A stretch of DNA of 64,000 bases from Actinomadura madurae. GTDB taxonomy: Bacteria > Actinomycetota > Actinomycetes > Streptosporangiales > Streptosporangiaceae. Both the position numbers and the translations under genes were made by a program. Location: NCBI RefSeq assembly GCF_900115095.1, contig NZ_FOVH01000004.1, positions 1 to 64,000 of the forward strand, given 5' to 3'. This document shows, piece by piece, positions 47,026 through 57,000 of this stretch. Each line of letters begins with the position of its first letter. Position 1 is the stretch's first letter. The notes beneath the pieces were generated by a model that worked only from the letters and a program-made list of their open reading frames with translations, was not told where the DNA came from and made no database searches.

Positions 47026-47553
47026 TTGCCCTATCTCGTCGCGGGCGTCATCCTCGTCGGCGTCCTCTGCGCGATCGACCTGATCCTGACCCTCGCGGTC
47101 GTCCGCCGCCTGCGCGAGCACGCGGCCCTGCTTGAGGGCGGGCGGGCCCAGGTTCCGTTCACGGCCCCCGGCACCACATTGCCCGAGTTCAGCGCGTCCA
47201 GCCTCGACGGCACGGTCGTGACCCGCGCCTTCTTCACCGAGCCGACGATCGTCGGCCTGTTCTCCACCACCTGCGCCGCGTGCCGGGAACGGCTGCCCGA
47301 GTTCACCGACCGGATCCAAGGCCTGGACGCCCGGCGCGTCCTCGCGGTGATCGAGGGCGAGCAAGAGGAGGCCGAACCCTTCACCACCGCGCTCGCACCG
47401 GTCGCCACCGTGATCGCCGAGCCGGCGAGAGGGCCCGTGAACACGGCGTTCGGCCACCCGGCGTCCCCCAGCTTCTACGTCGTCGGGGACGGTGCCGTGG
47501 TGACGTCCTCGACGCTCTCGCCCGCCGGCCTGCCGGTGCCGGCCCGCGCGTGA
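47026..47553 (+). CDS. Membrane-anchored thioredoxin-like protein (MauD/TlpA type)
   Basis: The 175-aa protein has an N-terminal helix (about 4-25) and an extracytoplasmic thioredoxin fold with the active site C83-A-A-C86 (FSTTCAACRERLPEF) and a cis-Pro region PASPSFYVVGDG. The family catalyses disulfide exchange outside the membrane. The TTG start has AGGGAG upstream. The gene lies between mauE-like and ABC exporter genes; the GTG of the exporter overlaps its stop. It is the likely oxidase or isomerase for the four-Cys peptide. Confidence 0.87.
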   Translation: MPYLVAGVILVGVLCAIDLILTLAVVRRLREHAALLEGGRAQVPFTAPGTTLPEFSASSLDGTVVTRAFFTEPTIVGLFSTTCAACRERLPEFTDRIQGLDARRVLAVIEGEQEEAEPFTTALAPVATVIAEPARGPVNTAFGHPASPSFYVVGDGAVVTSSTLSPAGLPVPARA

Positions 47554-49331
47554 GACGACCGGGGGCGCGCACCGCGGTCGTCGCCGCGCTGGCATGGCGC
47601 GCCCACCGGACCGCCACGACCGCGTCCGTGGTCCTCGCCGTGCTCACCGGGCTGGCCCCCGTCGCGACCGCGTGGCTGACGAAACTCGTCCTGGACGCGC
47701 TCGCCGGGAGCGGAGACCGCGACGTCCTGCCGGGCCTCGCCGCCGGGCTCGCCACCTGCGGCCTGTGCGTCATCGTCCTGCCGCACGCGTCCACCTACGC
47801 CCAGGCCCAGCTGCGCCGCGCGGTGCGCGCCCTGGTCGTCGACCGCCTGTTCGGCGCGGTCAACGCCCACGCGGGCCTGCGCCGTCTTGAGGACCCGGCC
47901 TTCCAGGACACGCTGCGGCTGGCGCACGAATCCAGCCAGACCGCACCGGACCGGCTGATCCTGGGAACGCTGGCCATCGGCCAAGCGGCCATCACCATGT
48001 CCGGATTCGTCGGAACGCTCCTGGTCATCAACCCGCTGCTGGCCCTGGTGATCTTCCTGGCGGCGCTGCCGTCCGTCTGGATCCAGCTCGGCCTGAGCCG
48101 CGAACGCGCCCGCACAATGTGGAGCATCAGCCCTGGGAAGCGACGCGAAGTCTTCTACGGAGAGCTACTGACAAGACCCGAAGCCGCCAAGGAAGTGCGC
48201 CTGTTCGGCCTCGGCGGCCACTTCCGCTCCCGGATGCTCGACGAGGTCCGCTCGACCAGCGAAGCCGAACGGCGGATCGACCTCAAGACACTACGCAGCC
48301 AGGGCTTACTCGCCCTGGTCGGCAGCGCCGTCGCAGGCGGCGGCCTGGTGTGGGCAGTGCTGGCGGCCGCATCCGGCGCCCTCACCGCAGGAGACGTAAC
48401 GGTGTTCATCGCGGCCGTCGCCGGAGTCCAAGCCGCCCTGACATCGATCGTCGACCGGTGGGCGGACGCACACAACGCCCTGCTCCTGTTCGGCCACTTC
48501 ACCACCATCGTGGACGCCGAACCCGACCCGCCTCCGAACCCCCGCCCTCGTCCCGTCCCACCCTTGCGCCATGGCATCGAGCTGCGGGACGTGTGGTTCC
48601 GCTACAGCGAAGCGCACCCCTGGATCCTGCGCGGCGTCGACCTGCACATCCCGTTCGGCCAAAGTGTCGCCCTCGTCGGCGCGAACGGCGCGGGCAAGAG
48701 CACGCTGGTCAAACTCCTCTGCCGCCTCTACGACCCGGACAAGGGCGCCGTCCTCTGGGACGGCGTGGACCTGCGCGACCTGGACCCCGCCGAACTCCGC
48801 GAACGCATCGGCGCGGTCTTCCAGGACTTCATGGAGTACGACCTGACCGCGTCCGACAACATCATGCTGGGCGACCTGGAGAGCACCAACGAACAAATCG
48901 CGGCCGCCGCCGAGCGCGCCGGCGTCCACGAGACCCTAAAGGCACTGCCGCGCGACTACGACACGATGCTCAGCAAGATCTTCCCCAGCGACGGAACCGG
49001 CGTCACCCTGTCCGGCGGCCAGTGGCAGCGCCTCGCCCTAGCCCGCGCATTCCTGCGCCAAGACCGCGACCTCCTCCTACTGGACGAGCCGAGCTCCGGC
49101 CTGGACGCGGACGCCGAACACGCCGTCCACGCATCCCTACGCCGCCACCGCCACGGCCGCACCAGCGTCCTGATCTCCCACCGCCTGGGCGCGATACGCG
49201 ACGTCGACCTCATCGCCGTCCTCTCCGAAGGCAAAATCGTCGAACGCGGCCCCCACGACACCCTCATGGACCGGAACGGCGAATACGCCCGCCTCTTCAC
49301 CCTCCAATCCAGCGCCTACACCACGCCCTGA
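47550..49331 (+). CDS. ABC exporter (fused permease-ATPase) of the peptide cassette
   Basis: The 593-aa half-transporter has a six-helix membrane domain (about 20-310) and an ATPase domain (about 350-590). Motifs: Walker A GANGAGKST, Q-loop FQDFMEYD, signature LSGGQWQRLALARA, Walker B LLLLDEPSSGLD and switch ISHRLG. It lacks an N-terminal C39 peptidase, so leader removal needs a separate enzyme, consistent with the S26 peptidase at 45620. It should act as a homodimer. The GTG start overlaps the thioredoxin gene stop (GTGA). Confidence 0.92.
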   Translation: MRRPGARTAVVAALAWRAHRTATTASVVLAVLTGLAPVATAWLTKLVLDALAGSGDRDVLPGLAAGLATCGLCVIVLPHASTYAQAQLRRAVRALVVDRLFGAVNAHAGLRRLEDPAFQDTLRLAHESSQTAPDRLILGTLAIGQAAITMSGFVGTLLVINPLLALVIFLAALPSVWIQLGLSRERARTMWSISPGKRREVFYGELLTRPEAAKEVRLFGLGGHFRSRMLDEVRSTSEAERRIDLKTLRSQGLLALVGSAVAGGGLVWAVLAAASGALTAGDVTVFIAAVAGVQAALTSIVDRWADAHNALLLFGHFTTIVDAEPDPPPNPRPRPVPPLRHGIELRDVWFRYSEAHPWILRGVDLHIPFGQSVALVGANGAGKSTLVKLLCRLYDPDKGAVLWDGVDLRDLDPAELRERIGAVFQDFMEYDLTASDNIMLGDLESTNEQIAAAAERAGVHETLKALPRDYDTMLSKIFPSDGTGVTLSGGQWQRLALARAFLRQDRDLLLLDEPSSGLDADAEHAVHASLRRHRHGRTSVLISHRLGAIRDVDLIAVLSEGKIVERGPHDTLMDRNGEYARLFTLQSSAYTTP

Positions 49332-49355
49332 TCTCACGACTGGCAGACTTCAGGT

Positions 49356-49913
49356 GTGACAAAAGGCGTCTACATCAACGTGACCGGATACGGCCTTCGC
49401 ATCAAACCGAAATGGCCCTTCGCGTTCATCCACCCGGCAGACGTGGGCGGCGACGGGACGGCACTGGGTGTAATTCGATGCGGCGAGGACGGCCAACCGC
49501 ACGTGACAGCCGGCCCCGACCGTCCGACCTGGCGAATCGAAACCCAGCTGTACTCGGTCACGTGGCCCAGCGGATTCACCCTGGAGTGCGCCGGAGAGAA
49601 CGACCCGTTCGCCCCGTTCCTACTGTGGGGCCCGGACAAGTCACTGATCTGGGTCCAGGGACCAATCCGCCGAACCCGCCTAACAGCCCCCTCAGACCTC
49701 GTAGGCCCGGGCCAACAAGTCGTCGACCAACAAGCGAACTCCATCGAACTCGCCTACACCGAAGAAGGAGCCCCCTGGCGCCAAAGCCACCACATCCTCG
49801 ACCTCGACCAGGACCGTCTAGCCATAGTGACCTCCCAAGCCCCCACCCCCCACGCCACCCAAACCCTAAAATCCGGCAACCAACTAGCCCACTCCTTTCG
49901 CACCAACGAGTGA
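49356..49913 (+). CDS. Protein of unknown function (185 aa)
   Basis: A soluble protein (GTG start) with many beta-strand-type segments (VYINVTGYGLRIKPKWPFAFIHPADV). It starts 24 nt after the exporter stop and could be the last gene of the peptide unit, for instance an immunity-type protein, but nothing in the sequence shows that. GC at third positions falls in the 3' half. Confidence 0.5.
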   Translation: MTKGVYINVTGYGLRIKPKWPFAFIHPADVGGDGTALGVIRCGEDGQPHVTAGPDRPTWRIETQLYSVTWPSGFTLECAGENDPFAPFLLWGPDKSLIWVQGPIRRTRLTAPSDLVGPGQQVVDQQANSIELAYTEEGAPWRQSHHILDLDQDRLAIVTSQAPTPHATQTLKSGNQLAHSFRTNE

Positions 49914-49919
49914 CCGCCG

Positions 49920-50504
49920 TCACACGTCGTCAGGCCCGAAAGGCGGAAGATAGATCTCATCACGGCGGGTCACACGCAGACCGGGATGCCAGGCGACAGA
50001 CAGGTCCACCTCCCCCTCGGCGTACAGCACGACCTCATTCAGGTGTTCCAGAGCCGGCAACCGCCCAAAATCGCCATGCGCCAAGGTCAGGGACTCCAAC
50101 CCCACAATGTCCTGAAGCCTGGACATGGAATCGACGTCCACAACCGACAGGATGAGGTGCCGGACAGGAGTCCCGCTAAGTTGCCCGAGGTCAATGTTGG
50201 AGGCAGGCCCCGCCAGCTGAAGCAACTCCCACGAGCGCCCCGCGAGCGGCCCCAAATCCATGCCGTTGTCCTCCCACAACAAGGCTTCCTTGACCGAGGG
50301 CAACCACCGGACGGGCTCGAACGACCCCACCCAGAAGAAGTCCGTCGTGAGGCGGTGACGGCGCAAGATGGGGTCGAGTGCCGGAGGCTCCGGGATATCG
50401 GAGCCACAAAGCACCTGCCGCCACACCGAAGTGAGTCCGTCCCAGAACTCCCCCCAGCTGATCTCCTCACCCCCGGCAACCAACCTCCTACCTTCGTCCA
50501 CCAC
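49920..50504 (-). CDS. Small protein with leucine-rich repeat-like segment
   Basis: The 194-aa product is convergent to the previous gene. Its middle part (about 95-165) shows LRR-like spacing (LILSVVDVDSMSRLQDIVGLESLTLAHGDFGRLPALEHL). It has no signal peptide. Such small LRR proteins often occur next to toxin-immunity or defence genes. No firm family. Confidence 0.55.
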   Translation of the reverse strand: MVDEGRRLVAGGEEISWGEFWDGLTSVWRQVLCGSDIPEPPALDPILRRHRLTTDFFWVGSFEPVRWLPSVKEALLWEDNGMDLGPLAGRSWELLQLAGPASNIDLGQLSGTPVRHLILSVVDVDSMSRLQDIVGLESLTLAHGDFGRLPALEHLNEVVLYAEGEVDLSVAWHPGLRVTRRDEIYLPPFGPDDV

Positions 50505-50725
50505 GATCCCCCAACCACTAAGTAGGAGCCCTCCGAGACAGCCGGTTCACGCCCGAGCAAGGATCGGACACCGCCCAACTCGGCAAAGTGAATCGACGAT
50601 TACGGCCACCAGCATGCCGCTGATCCCGATTACAACCGGCGAGCCCATCCGGGCAGGCTGCCCGTCGGCGCGCAGACGTCAGAGGTGCAGGCAGCAGACC
50701 GTGATCAGAAGCCGCCGTCAGGTGA

Positions 50726-51334
50726 TCATTTCTTGTCGATCAGTGTGTAGCCACCGTCGAGCACCGGCGCGTCGGCCGCGGGGGCCATGCACTTGCGCAG
50801 GGGACCGTCCCCGGGGCCGGGGCCTCCGCTCAGCCCGATCCGGCTGGGTCCCGCGCCTTTGCCGGCGACGTAGAAACTGACGCCCATGCGCTCGTGCTTC
50901 TTCAGCATTTCCTCCCATGGCCCACCGGGAGTGGTTCTGGTGAGCGTGCCGGTCACGGTCGCGGTGGGGCCGCCGGTGGTCAGGCAGTCGACGATGAGGT
51001 CCCCCCAGTTGGTGAACCACGTCCCGTCGGGCATCTTGAACCGGTGGGAGATCCGGAAGGTGCCCCACGACCGGGTGGGCTTGGACGCACCGCTGGGATC
51101 GAACGCGGCGTGCGCATTGACCGTGACGTGGATGTCGTTGTCGGGTGCCGGGAAGTACATCCTGGCCCGTCCCTCCAGGTGGGAGGTCTTGACGCCGACC
51201 GAGGCCTGGCTCGCCGGGGCTGGGGCGTCGGCCGCCGCCCAGGAGCCCATGGAGATCGACACCGTCAGAGCCGCAGCGAAGCCGGCGGCGACGGCCATAC
51301 GTGCGCCGGATACGCGACGAGTCCAGTTGATCAT
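50726..51334 (-). CDS. Secreted protein of unknown function
   Basis: The 202-aa product has a Sec signal peptide (MINWTRRVSGARMAVAAGF..., cleavage near ADA at 34-36) and a mature domain with two Cys (ILVDC and RKCMAPA). ATG 51332-51334 was chosen since it starts the signal peptide; a longer frame upstream lacks a signal. The mature part (HVTVNAHAAFDPSG, FRISHRFKMPDGTWF) looks beta-rich. No family recognised. Confidence 0.65.
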   Translation of the reverse strand: MINWTRRVSGARMAVAAGFAAALTVSISMGSWAAADAPAPASQASVGVKTSHLEGRARMYFPAPDNDIHVTVNAHAAFDPSGASKPTRSWGTFRISHRFKMPDGTWFTNWGDLIVDCLTTGGPTATVTGTLTRTTPGGPWEEMLKKHERMGVSFYVAGKGAGPSRIGLSGGPGPGDGPLRKCMAPAADAPVLDGGYTLIDKK

Positions 51335-51653
51335 ATGTGCGCTCCGATCGAGCGGGGGGTGACTCTCGACGCCACCAGCCTGGGATCGACGCTCCGGCAC
51401 CGGGTCCCCCACCCGGGCGATCAGGCTCCCCCTTTCGGGTGAAATGCACCCGGCCGGGGAACCTGACCCCGATGACCCGCGTGGGCAGGCATCTGCTCCG
51501 GGGTTGCGGCAGGAGGTCATGTGCCGCCACCTGACGGGGTGCTCTGGTGGGGGGTGTGGTCGGGGCCGACCTGCCAGTCTCCACCGGAGTTGAAGCCGTT
51601 GTGTCCGGTCGCGGACGGTTAGCCGCCCGACCGTCTGAGGAGATGTTCGGGCG
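51335..51653. other. Intergenic region, nothing recognised
   Basis: About 320 bp between two minus-strand genes of unknown function; it should hold the promoter of the secreted protein gene. I see no strong promoter, RNA or repeat. Confidence 0.35.
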
Positions 51654-52301
51654 TTAGGACATCCGGGTGAAGGTCGTCGGCAGGCTCCATCTCCCCCTGT
51701 AGGGCGGTCCAGCGCGGCGGCGGAGGTCCCGCAGGGGGAAGCCGGGTGGCCATTTAGTCTTTCGTGACCAGGTGAAGCCGTCGAAGAATATGGGGTCTCG
51801 ACAATCCATCCCCGACAGATCGATGTCCGACACGTCGATCTTGATGCCCCCCAGAACGATCGATGTCTTCTGCGCGCTTTCAACAGCGGAACGCTGTACG
51901 TGAGGAAGTTTCTCGCGTGCGCGGACTAGGGATGGATCCCCGTGAAATTGCTTCGCGAGGTCGGTCGCCTGCGATAGACCCGACTGGTTTCGGTGTTCTG
52001 CACCAGCGGTTTCCTCGTTCAAATAATAAAGGGTTTGCTGAGCATGCCCAGCGGCTCGCTCCAGGTACCAGCTGCCCTCCCCTCGCTGCAGGTACCAGCC
52101 GCCGTTCCGCAGGATGCGCAGATCGGGCGAGGGCATGCGATTGAACGCGTCGACGAGCGTTCTCGCACGCTCGATGAGCGGTTCATCCGCGGGCTGCGAA
52201 GACTCTCGAAGGTCTACGTACAGGGACTGGGCAAGGCCGCGAACCTCGACGAGGGCGATGGCCAGATCCCGCACGCGCTCCGGCTCCGCATAAATACCCA
52301 T
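51654..52301 (-). CDS. Protein of unknown function (215 aa)
   Basis: Soluble, mostly helical (MGIYAEPERVRDLAIALVEVRGLAQSLY). A short internal repeat, WYLQRGEGSWYLERA, comes from a direct DNA repeat around 52048-52100. ATG 52299-52301 follows AAGGTG at 8 nt. The GC content is lower than the core genome. It lies next to IS5 and SUKH fragments, so it is likely accessory DNA. No family recognised. Confidence 0.5.
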   Translation of the reverse strand: MGIYAEPERVRDLAIALVEVRGLAQSLYVDLRESSQPADEPLIERARTLVDAFNRMPSPDLRILRNGGWYLQRGEGSWYLERAAGHAQQTLYYLNEETAGAEHRNQSGLSQATDLAKQFHGDPSLVRAREKLPHVQRSAVESAQKTSIVLGGIKIDVSDIDLSGMDCRDPIFFDGFTWSRKTKWPPGFPLRDLRRRAGPPYRGRWSLPTTFTRMS

Positions 52302-52329
52302 AGACACACCTTAATAGGTCGTAACAGAA

Positions 52330-52630
52330 TCAGCGGACGAGGCGTCGCCAGCAGATGATGGCCGCGGCCAGGATCATTAACGCTTCGTGGACGTCGTCGC
52401 GGATCTCCCAGCGGATACGCGGGCGGCGGAACCAGGGCAGCAGGCTGATGGTGCACCCGACGACACAGCGGTGGACGCCCAGTCCCGAGCCATGCGGGCT
52501 CCCGCGGCGTACGATGATCGGTTTGCCGCCCTTGCTCCATGCCATGCGGCGGTATTCGTCATGGTCGTAGCCGCGATCGGCCGGCAACCGCCTGGGCCGG
52601 CGGCGGACCTGGCCGCGAATGGGCGGCACC
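52330..52630 (-). pseudogene. IS5-family transposase fragment (C-terminal part)
   Basis: The minus strand encodes RRPRRLPADRGYDHDEYRR, then GSGLGVHRCVVGCTISLLPW, FRRPRIRWEIRDDVHEA and LAAAIICWRRL. This is the end of the DDE domain of IS5-type transposases, with the last catalytic Glu region (V-x-x-T-I-S) degraded from the usual VVERTIS to VVGCTIS. Only the last about 95 residues are left; terminal inverted repeats are not seen. It is a decayed insertion sequence. Confidence 0.8.
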
Positions 52631-52890
52631 TTCTGGCTCGGGGCGCTGGTATGCCCCCGGCCCAGGTGGCCGAGTAGGCGGGGTTCCAGGTACTGGCTCA
52701 TGTCGGAGGAGTCGCGTTCAGGAAGTGCGCCGCAGCGTGGTTGCATGCATGGACGCAAGGGCCGCGACGACGTCGGGGTTTGAGCGACGAAGGCCCCGAA
52801 ATCTCCCATGGATGCGCAGCCTGGGTCGACCTATGATCCTGGCCGCTCTCTCCTTGTTGGGGACAAGGGTGAGTTGGGCCGCCGTGCCGG

Positions 52891-53010
52891 TTGGATCATT
52901 TAGTTGAGCTGGAACGGCGTCTTGATGTCCGTCTTTCGGAGTCGTATCGCGACTTCGTTCCGCAGATCGGTGACGGTGGAGCCGGTCCGGGCCACGGTCT
53001 GTGGCCGCTT
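52891..53010 (+). pseudogene. SMI1/KNR4 (SUKH) family gene fragment
   Basis: About 40 codons from 52891 read LERRLDVRLSESYRDFVPQI then GDGGAGPGHGLWPL, the core of the SUKH fold (ESYRDF, GGAGPxxGLWPL). After 53010 the reading frame is lost; a +1 frame continues for a while. The N-terminus and the C-terminal half are missing. SUKH proteins serve as immunity proteins of contact-dependent toxins. This is a remnant only. Confidence 0.6.
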
Positions 53011-53250
53011 CGTCGATCTATCCGATGGGCCGAACGCGGAGTCCACGCGCCTCGGCGTTCTCAACAGAGCCCCTCGTGGCCGCCGGCGAATCGTGGATTG
53101 AGACCACCGTGACAGGGCGAAACGGACCAGGTTCCTGCTCCTCGCCGCCGGCCCGTGAGCTTGACGCCAAGCGCTGGATCGCCACGCGACCAGGCCAAAG
53201 GATCTCCAGAACTTCAGCATGGCCACCCGGAGAAGGCCCGTAAACGATCA

Positions 53251-53370
53251 GAGACAGCCGGACGCGACGAGAACAGCCCCCGACCGCGACGTGCCTGGTC
53301 AGGGGCTGTTTCAGCTGGGGTGGCGGGTCCAGGATTCGAACCTGGGTAGGCTAAGCCGACGGATTTACAG
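53251..53370. repeat. Direct repeat copy 1: partial tRNA-Tyr (attachment site of the island)
   Basis: About 120 nt nearly identical to 59523-59641. Its last 50 nt (53321-53370) are identical to the 3' half of tRNA-Tyr and stop exactly in the anticodon. The first 70 nt contain the tRNA terminator hairpin. This is the remote att site left by integration. Weaker similarity extends further out to about 53186. Confidence 0.88.
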
Positions 53371-53959
53371 AGAGATCACGAACTCACGGCCATTGTCTTC
53401 GCGACCTGCAGCTATGTCACTCGCCGCCCTCTCCGAGCGTGCCTACGTTCCGTACCTGTTCCGCCAGATCACTCGCCACCATGCTTGACCCTTCGCTGTC
53501 TTGGCGCGGCTCCGTAACTCTCGAGGGCAGGCGCCGAGGGGCGGCACGTGCGGCCCGGACTCGGGGCCACATAGAGAAGACATGCGGGGAAGCTTGCACA
53601 CGGCGCCAGTGACCAATGCCGTAAATCTTCCTCGCCTGCACGAACGTGTTGAACATGCCTCGTTCTGTACAGACATGGAAGCAAATGTGCCTTACAGCCT
53701 CTCGCAGGTGGCCGTGCCTCACCGGCTCATGACAACACCGATCACGCTTACCGGCAGGCTGCACACACCCTGTCCCACTGAGTGCCACGGTGGGTCGTGA
53801 GATGAGAGACCTCACGGCGATACTCAAGCATGCAGGAGCGGGCGGGCTGCGGTGATCGATTCATTCAGCCCAAGGTACAGACAACAAAAAGTGGCATTGG
53901 AAGCGTCTCAAGTTCGGCGAATCTACCACTTGCCGCAGATGGCCGACATAGGTCATCCT
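53371..53959. other. Non-coding left part of the island
   Basis: About 590 bp between the left att copy and the NACHT promoter. GC is low and falls further toward the NACHT gene. No reading frame with good bias or a ribosome-binding site is seen. It may contain remnants of lost genes. Confidence 0.4.
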
Positions 53960-53988
53960 ATGGCACTTTTAAGGAGAAATGATATATT
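53960..53988 (+). promoter_or_regulatory. Candidate promoter of the NACHT gene
   Basis: ATGGCA (53960-53965) and TATATT (53983-53988) with a 17-nt spacer, giving a leader of about 40 nt. The -10 box is strong, the -35 box weak. Confidence 0.45.
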
Positions 53989-54033
53989 AGGCTCGCACAT
54001 CTCGACCCACCAGCGGATAGTCAGCGTGATTAT

Positions 54034-57000
54034 ATGGCACTTGATCCTATTGCGATTACCACTGGCAGGGTGGTGGCTCAGCTTGCTGGACGCCTATGGC
54101 TATCGGGACGTAACGCTAAAGCTGGCCGAGACAAGGATCTTGTTGAGCTCATTCGAATGAGATTTACGGATCAGATAGCCGCCCGGCGTGTTGAGCGGCA
54201 ACTCGACGACATTGCTGATTCAGTCGCGGAAAGACTTATACCTCTTTGCCGCCAAGAGTTTGGTGGATTGTCGGAAGGGGATCGGTCCGCCGTCTTTTTT
54301 GAGGTCATACGAACTCTTGAAAAGGCCGACCTTTCGGATGCGGCACTCTTTAGCGATGATGTTGATGCAATCAATCTATCGCGACGGGTACGTGCCAATC
54401 TTCCCGAGGGAGAAGTGATGCGGCAAGTTGGAGAGTCGGGGGCGCAGTTATACAACGTGATTCTCGACGAGTGTTGCGACTGTCTAGTACGCATAGTAAT
54501 ACAGCTTCCGCAGTTCGCACCACGTGCCTCCGTGGAGACGTTGAGTAGAATTAGTGGTCTCGCCGATCAGGTCAATGTTGTCCTAGCCCGACTGCCAGCA
54601 CGTTCGGTCACCGCCCCCGAAGGTACGTCAAGTGATCGAGAATTCACTCAGAGATACCTTGAGCATCTTAGCGACACTTTGGATACATTAGAACTTTTTG
54701 GCGTGCGATTCGAGCGCTTCACGAGACCGCGAATCACCCTTAGTGTCGCCTATATTGGCCTTTCTGTGTCGACCGAGAAGAAGGCCGGAAGAGTTACAGA
54801 AACGCTTCGGGGCACGCGTGTTTCCGATTGGCGAGGCGACCAGCAATTTAATAGTTCAGTGAGAGTGGAATCGGTACTTGCCGAAAGTCGTCTATTGCTT
54901 CTCCGTGGCGAGGCCGGCGCTGGTAAGAGCACACTATTGAGATGGATTGCTATCACCGCCGCACGTGGAAAATTTAGCGGCGACATGACTAGTTGGAACG
55001 GCTGCATTCCATTCCTTATTAAACTGCGAAGTTTCTCGGGCGAGCGTATGCCTCGGCCAGAAGAATTTATTGATCGGATAGCTGATAACCTAACGGGGAT
55101 TATGCCTCGGGGATGGGTGCATCGGCAACTTATCGCCGGAAAGGCCCTGATACTCGTAGACGGGGTTGACGAACTAGTTGGCCAGGATAGACATGCTGTT
55201 CGCGAGTGGCTTCACGGGCTTATCTCAGATTTTCCTCAGACTCGAATAGTTGTCACTTCACGTCCTGTCGCAGCTAGTGCTGATTGGCTTCGAGCGGAAG
55301 GCTTCTTTTCTGCCTTCTTGGAGCGGATGAGCCCGGCGGATATTCGTGCTCTAATTCAACATTGGCACTCAGCTGTAAGGCACTGTGGTGACCTACCGTG
55401 TCCTCCTGAACGTCTGCCATCGTATGAAACGGCTCTGCTCGCGAGGTTAGAGAGCGCCGTGCATCTTCGAACGCTTGCCGCTAATCCTCTTCTAGCAGCA
55501 ATGCTATGTGCTCTTAACCTTGACCGTGAGACGCAGCTTCCGCGTGATCGCATGGGGCTTTATGGGGCTGCTCTTGATATGCTCCTTGTCACAAGAGATG
55601 CCAAGCGCGGTATTCCTAGCTCTAGATCGCTATCTCTAGAACGTGCACAACAGATCAGAATATTGCAGTACATTGCAGCGCATCTGTCTAATAGTAATCG
55701 CGTCGAACTGCCAAAAGCTCTCGCAGAGCAATTGATCGCCGATAGGCTCGCTGCGATGCCGTACATAAATCAATCGGCACCAGAGGTCCTGGAATATCTT
55801 CTAGACCGCAGCGGTGTTATACGAGAGCCAGTTCTCGGGCGCGTCGACTTCGTTCATCGTACGGTGCAGGAGTATCTTACTGCGAAGCATATCGCCGATC
55901 TCGGCGATATGGATATTCTCATCCGAAACGCCCATCGTGACCAATGGCGCGAGACTGTAATTATGGCGGCTGGCCATGCCAATGAGCCTCTCCGGAATGA
56001 GTTGATCGCTGGCATACTGTCTCGAGTGGAAGCCGAACCTCGACATGCACGCCGCCTCAAACTACTTGTTGTGGCGTGCATGGAGACACTTCCCGCTATT
56101 CCTCGGGGACTTGAATCCAGCATGAGCAAGTGTTTGGCGGATTTGGTGCCACCTCGCGATCTTGCATCTGCGCGTTCGCTAGCGACTGCTGGGGAGCCGG
56201 TTCTTGATCGGCTGCCGAGGTCACTGAGTCAACTGTCTGATTCCTCAGCCCGAGCTACGGTCAGTGTGGCTTGGATGATAAATGGCCCGAAGGCACTAGA
56301 GTTTCTAGAAGGATATGGTTGCGATCCAAGGTTCAACATACAACAAGAACTGGATAATGCATGGGATTTTTTTGATCCAGGAGTATTTGCGGAACGCGTC
56401 CTGGCAAGGGCGCCAAAGGGTGTCACACGTAGCTTGACTTTGCGCTCCCCGGGCCAGCTTCACGCCTTGAACAAGATTCCCGAAGTTACTGAGATAAGCA
56501 TCTCGTCTGACGTGCCGATCGACTTGTCGGTGCTTGCATCTAAAGCGCAACAAATAAGAAAGTTGTCGATCTACTCTGGAGTGGAGGCGGATAGTTTGTC
56601 TGCACTCACTACCTTTGCGCGCTTGAAGGATTTTACTTTCGTGCCAAGAGTGTCCCCGAATAGCATCGACTTCTTGAGAGAACTTTCCCCTTTGGAGCGT
56701 CTATACGTCAGTCAATGCGACGAAGTGGAAGACTACTCGGCGCTCGCTTCACATAAGCAACTGCAGGGCCTTCTTCTCTATTCTCCCTTCAAGCTTGCGG
56801 GTGTTCAAGATCTCCCTCCTCTTGACCACGTGCAGGTATTGGCGCTAATGTCTTCCAGATTGCAGCATGGTCTTGGTGAATTGATAGCCGCAGCACCAAA
56901 TGTTCGCGATCTCATGCTAGATAACTGTCCCTGGATCGATGACCTCAATCATCTTGATTCACTTTCTCTTAGAATGCTATGGCTCGCAAATTGCCCAGCA

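Noticed and set aside
46310-47553. Methylamine dehydrogenase (mau) operon
   Set aside because: Only MauE-like and MauD-like folds are present; no MauA, MauB or MauG, and the peptide is far smaller than MauA.
48119-50155. 678-codon plus-strand open frame overlapping the ABC exporter
   Set aside because: Arg/Pro-rich frame-shadow of the exporter gene; all ABC motifs are in the other frame.
52330-52809. Complete IS5-family insertion sequence
   Set aside because: Only the last about 95 residues of a transposase are recognisable and no terminal inverted repeats or target duplication are visible.
53852-54160. Short plus-strand open frame overlapping the NACHT start
   Set aside because: No ribosome-binding site, no domain, and its 3' part overlaps the NACHT coding sequence in another frame.
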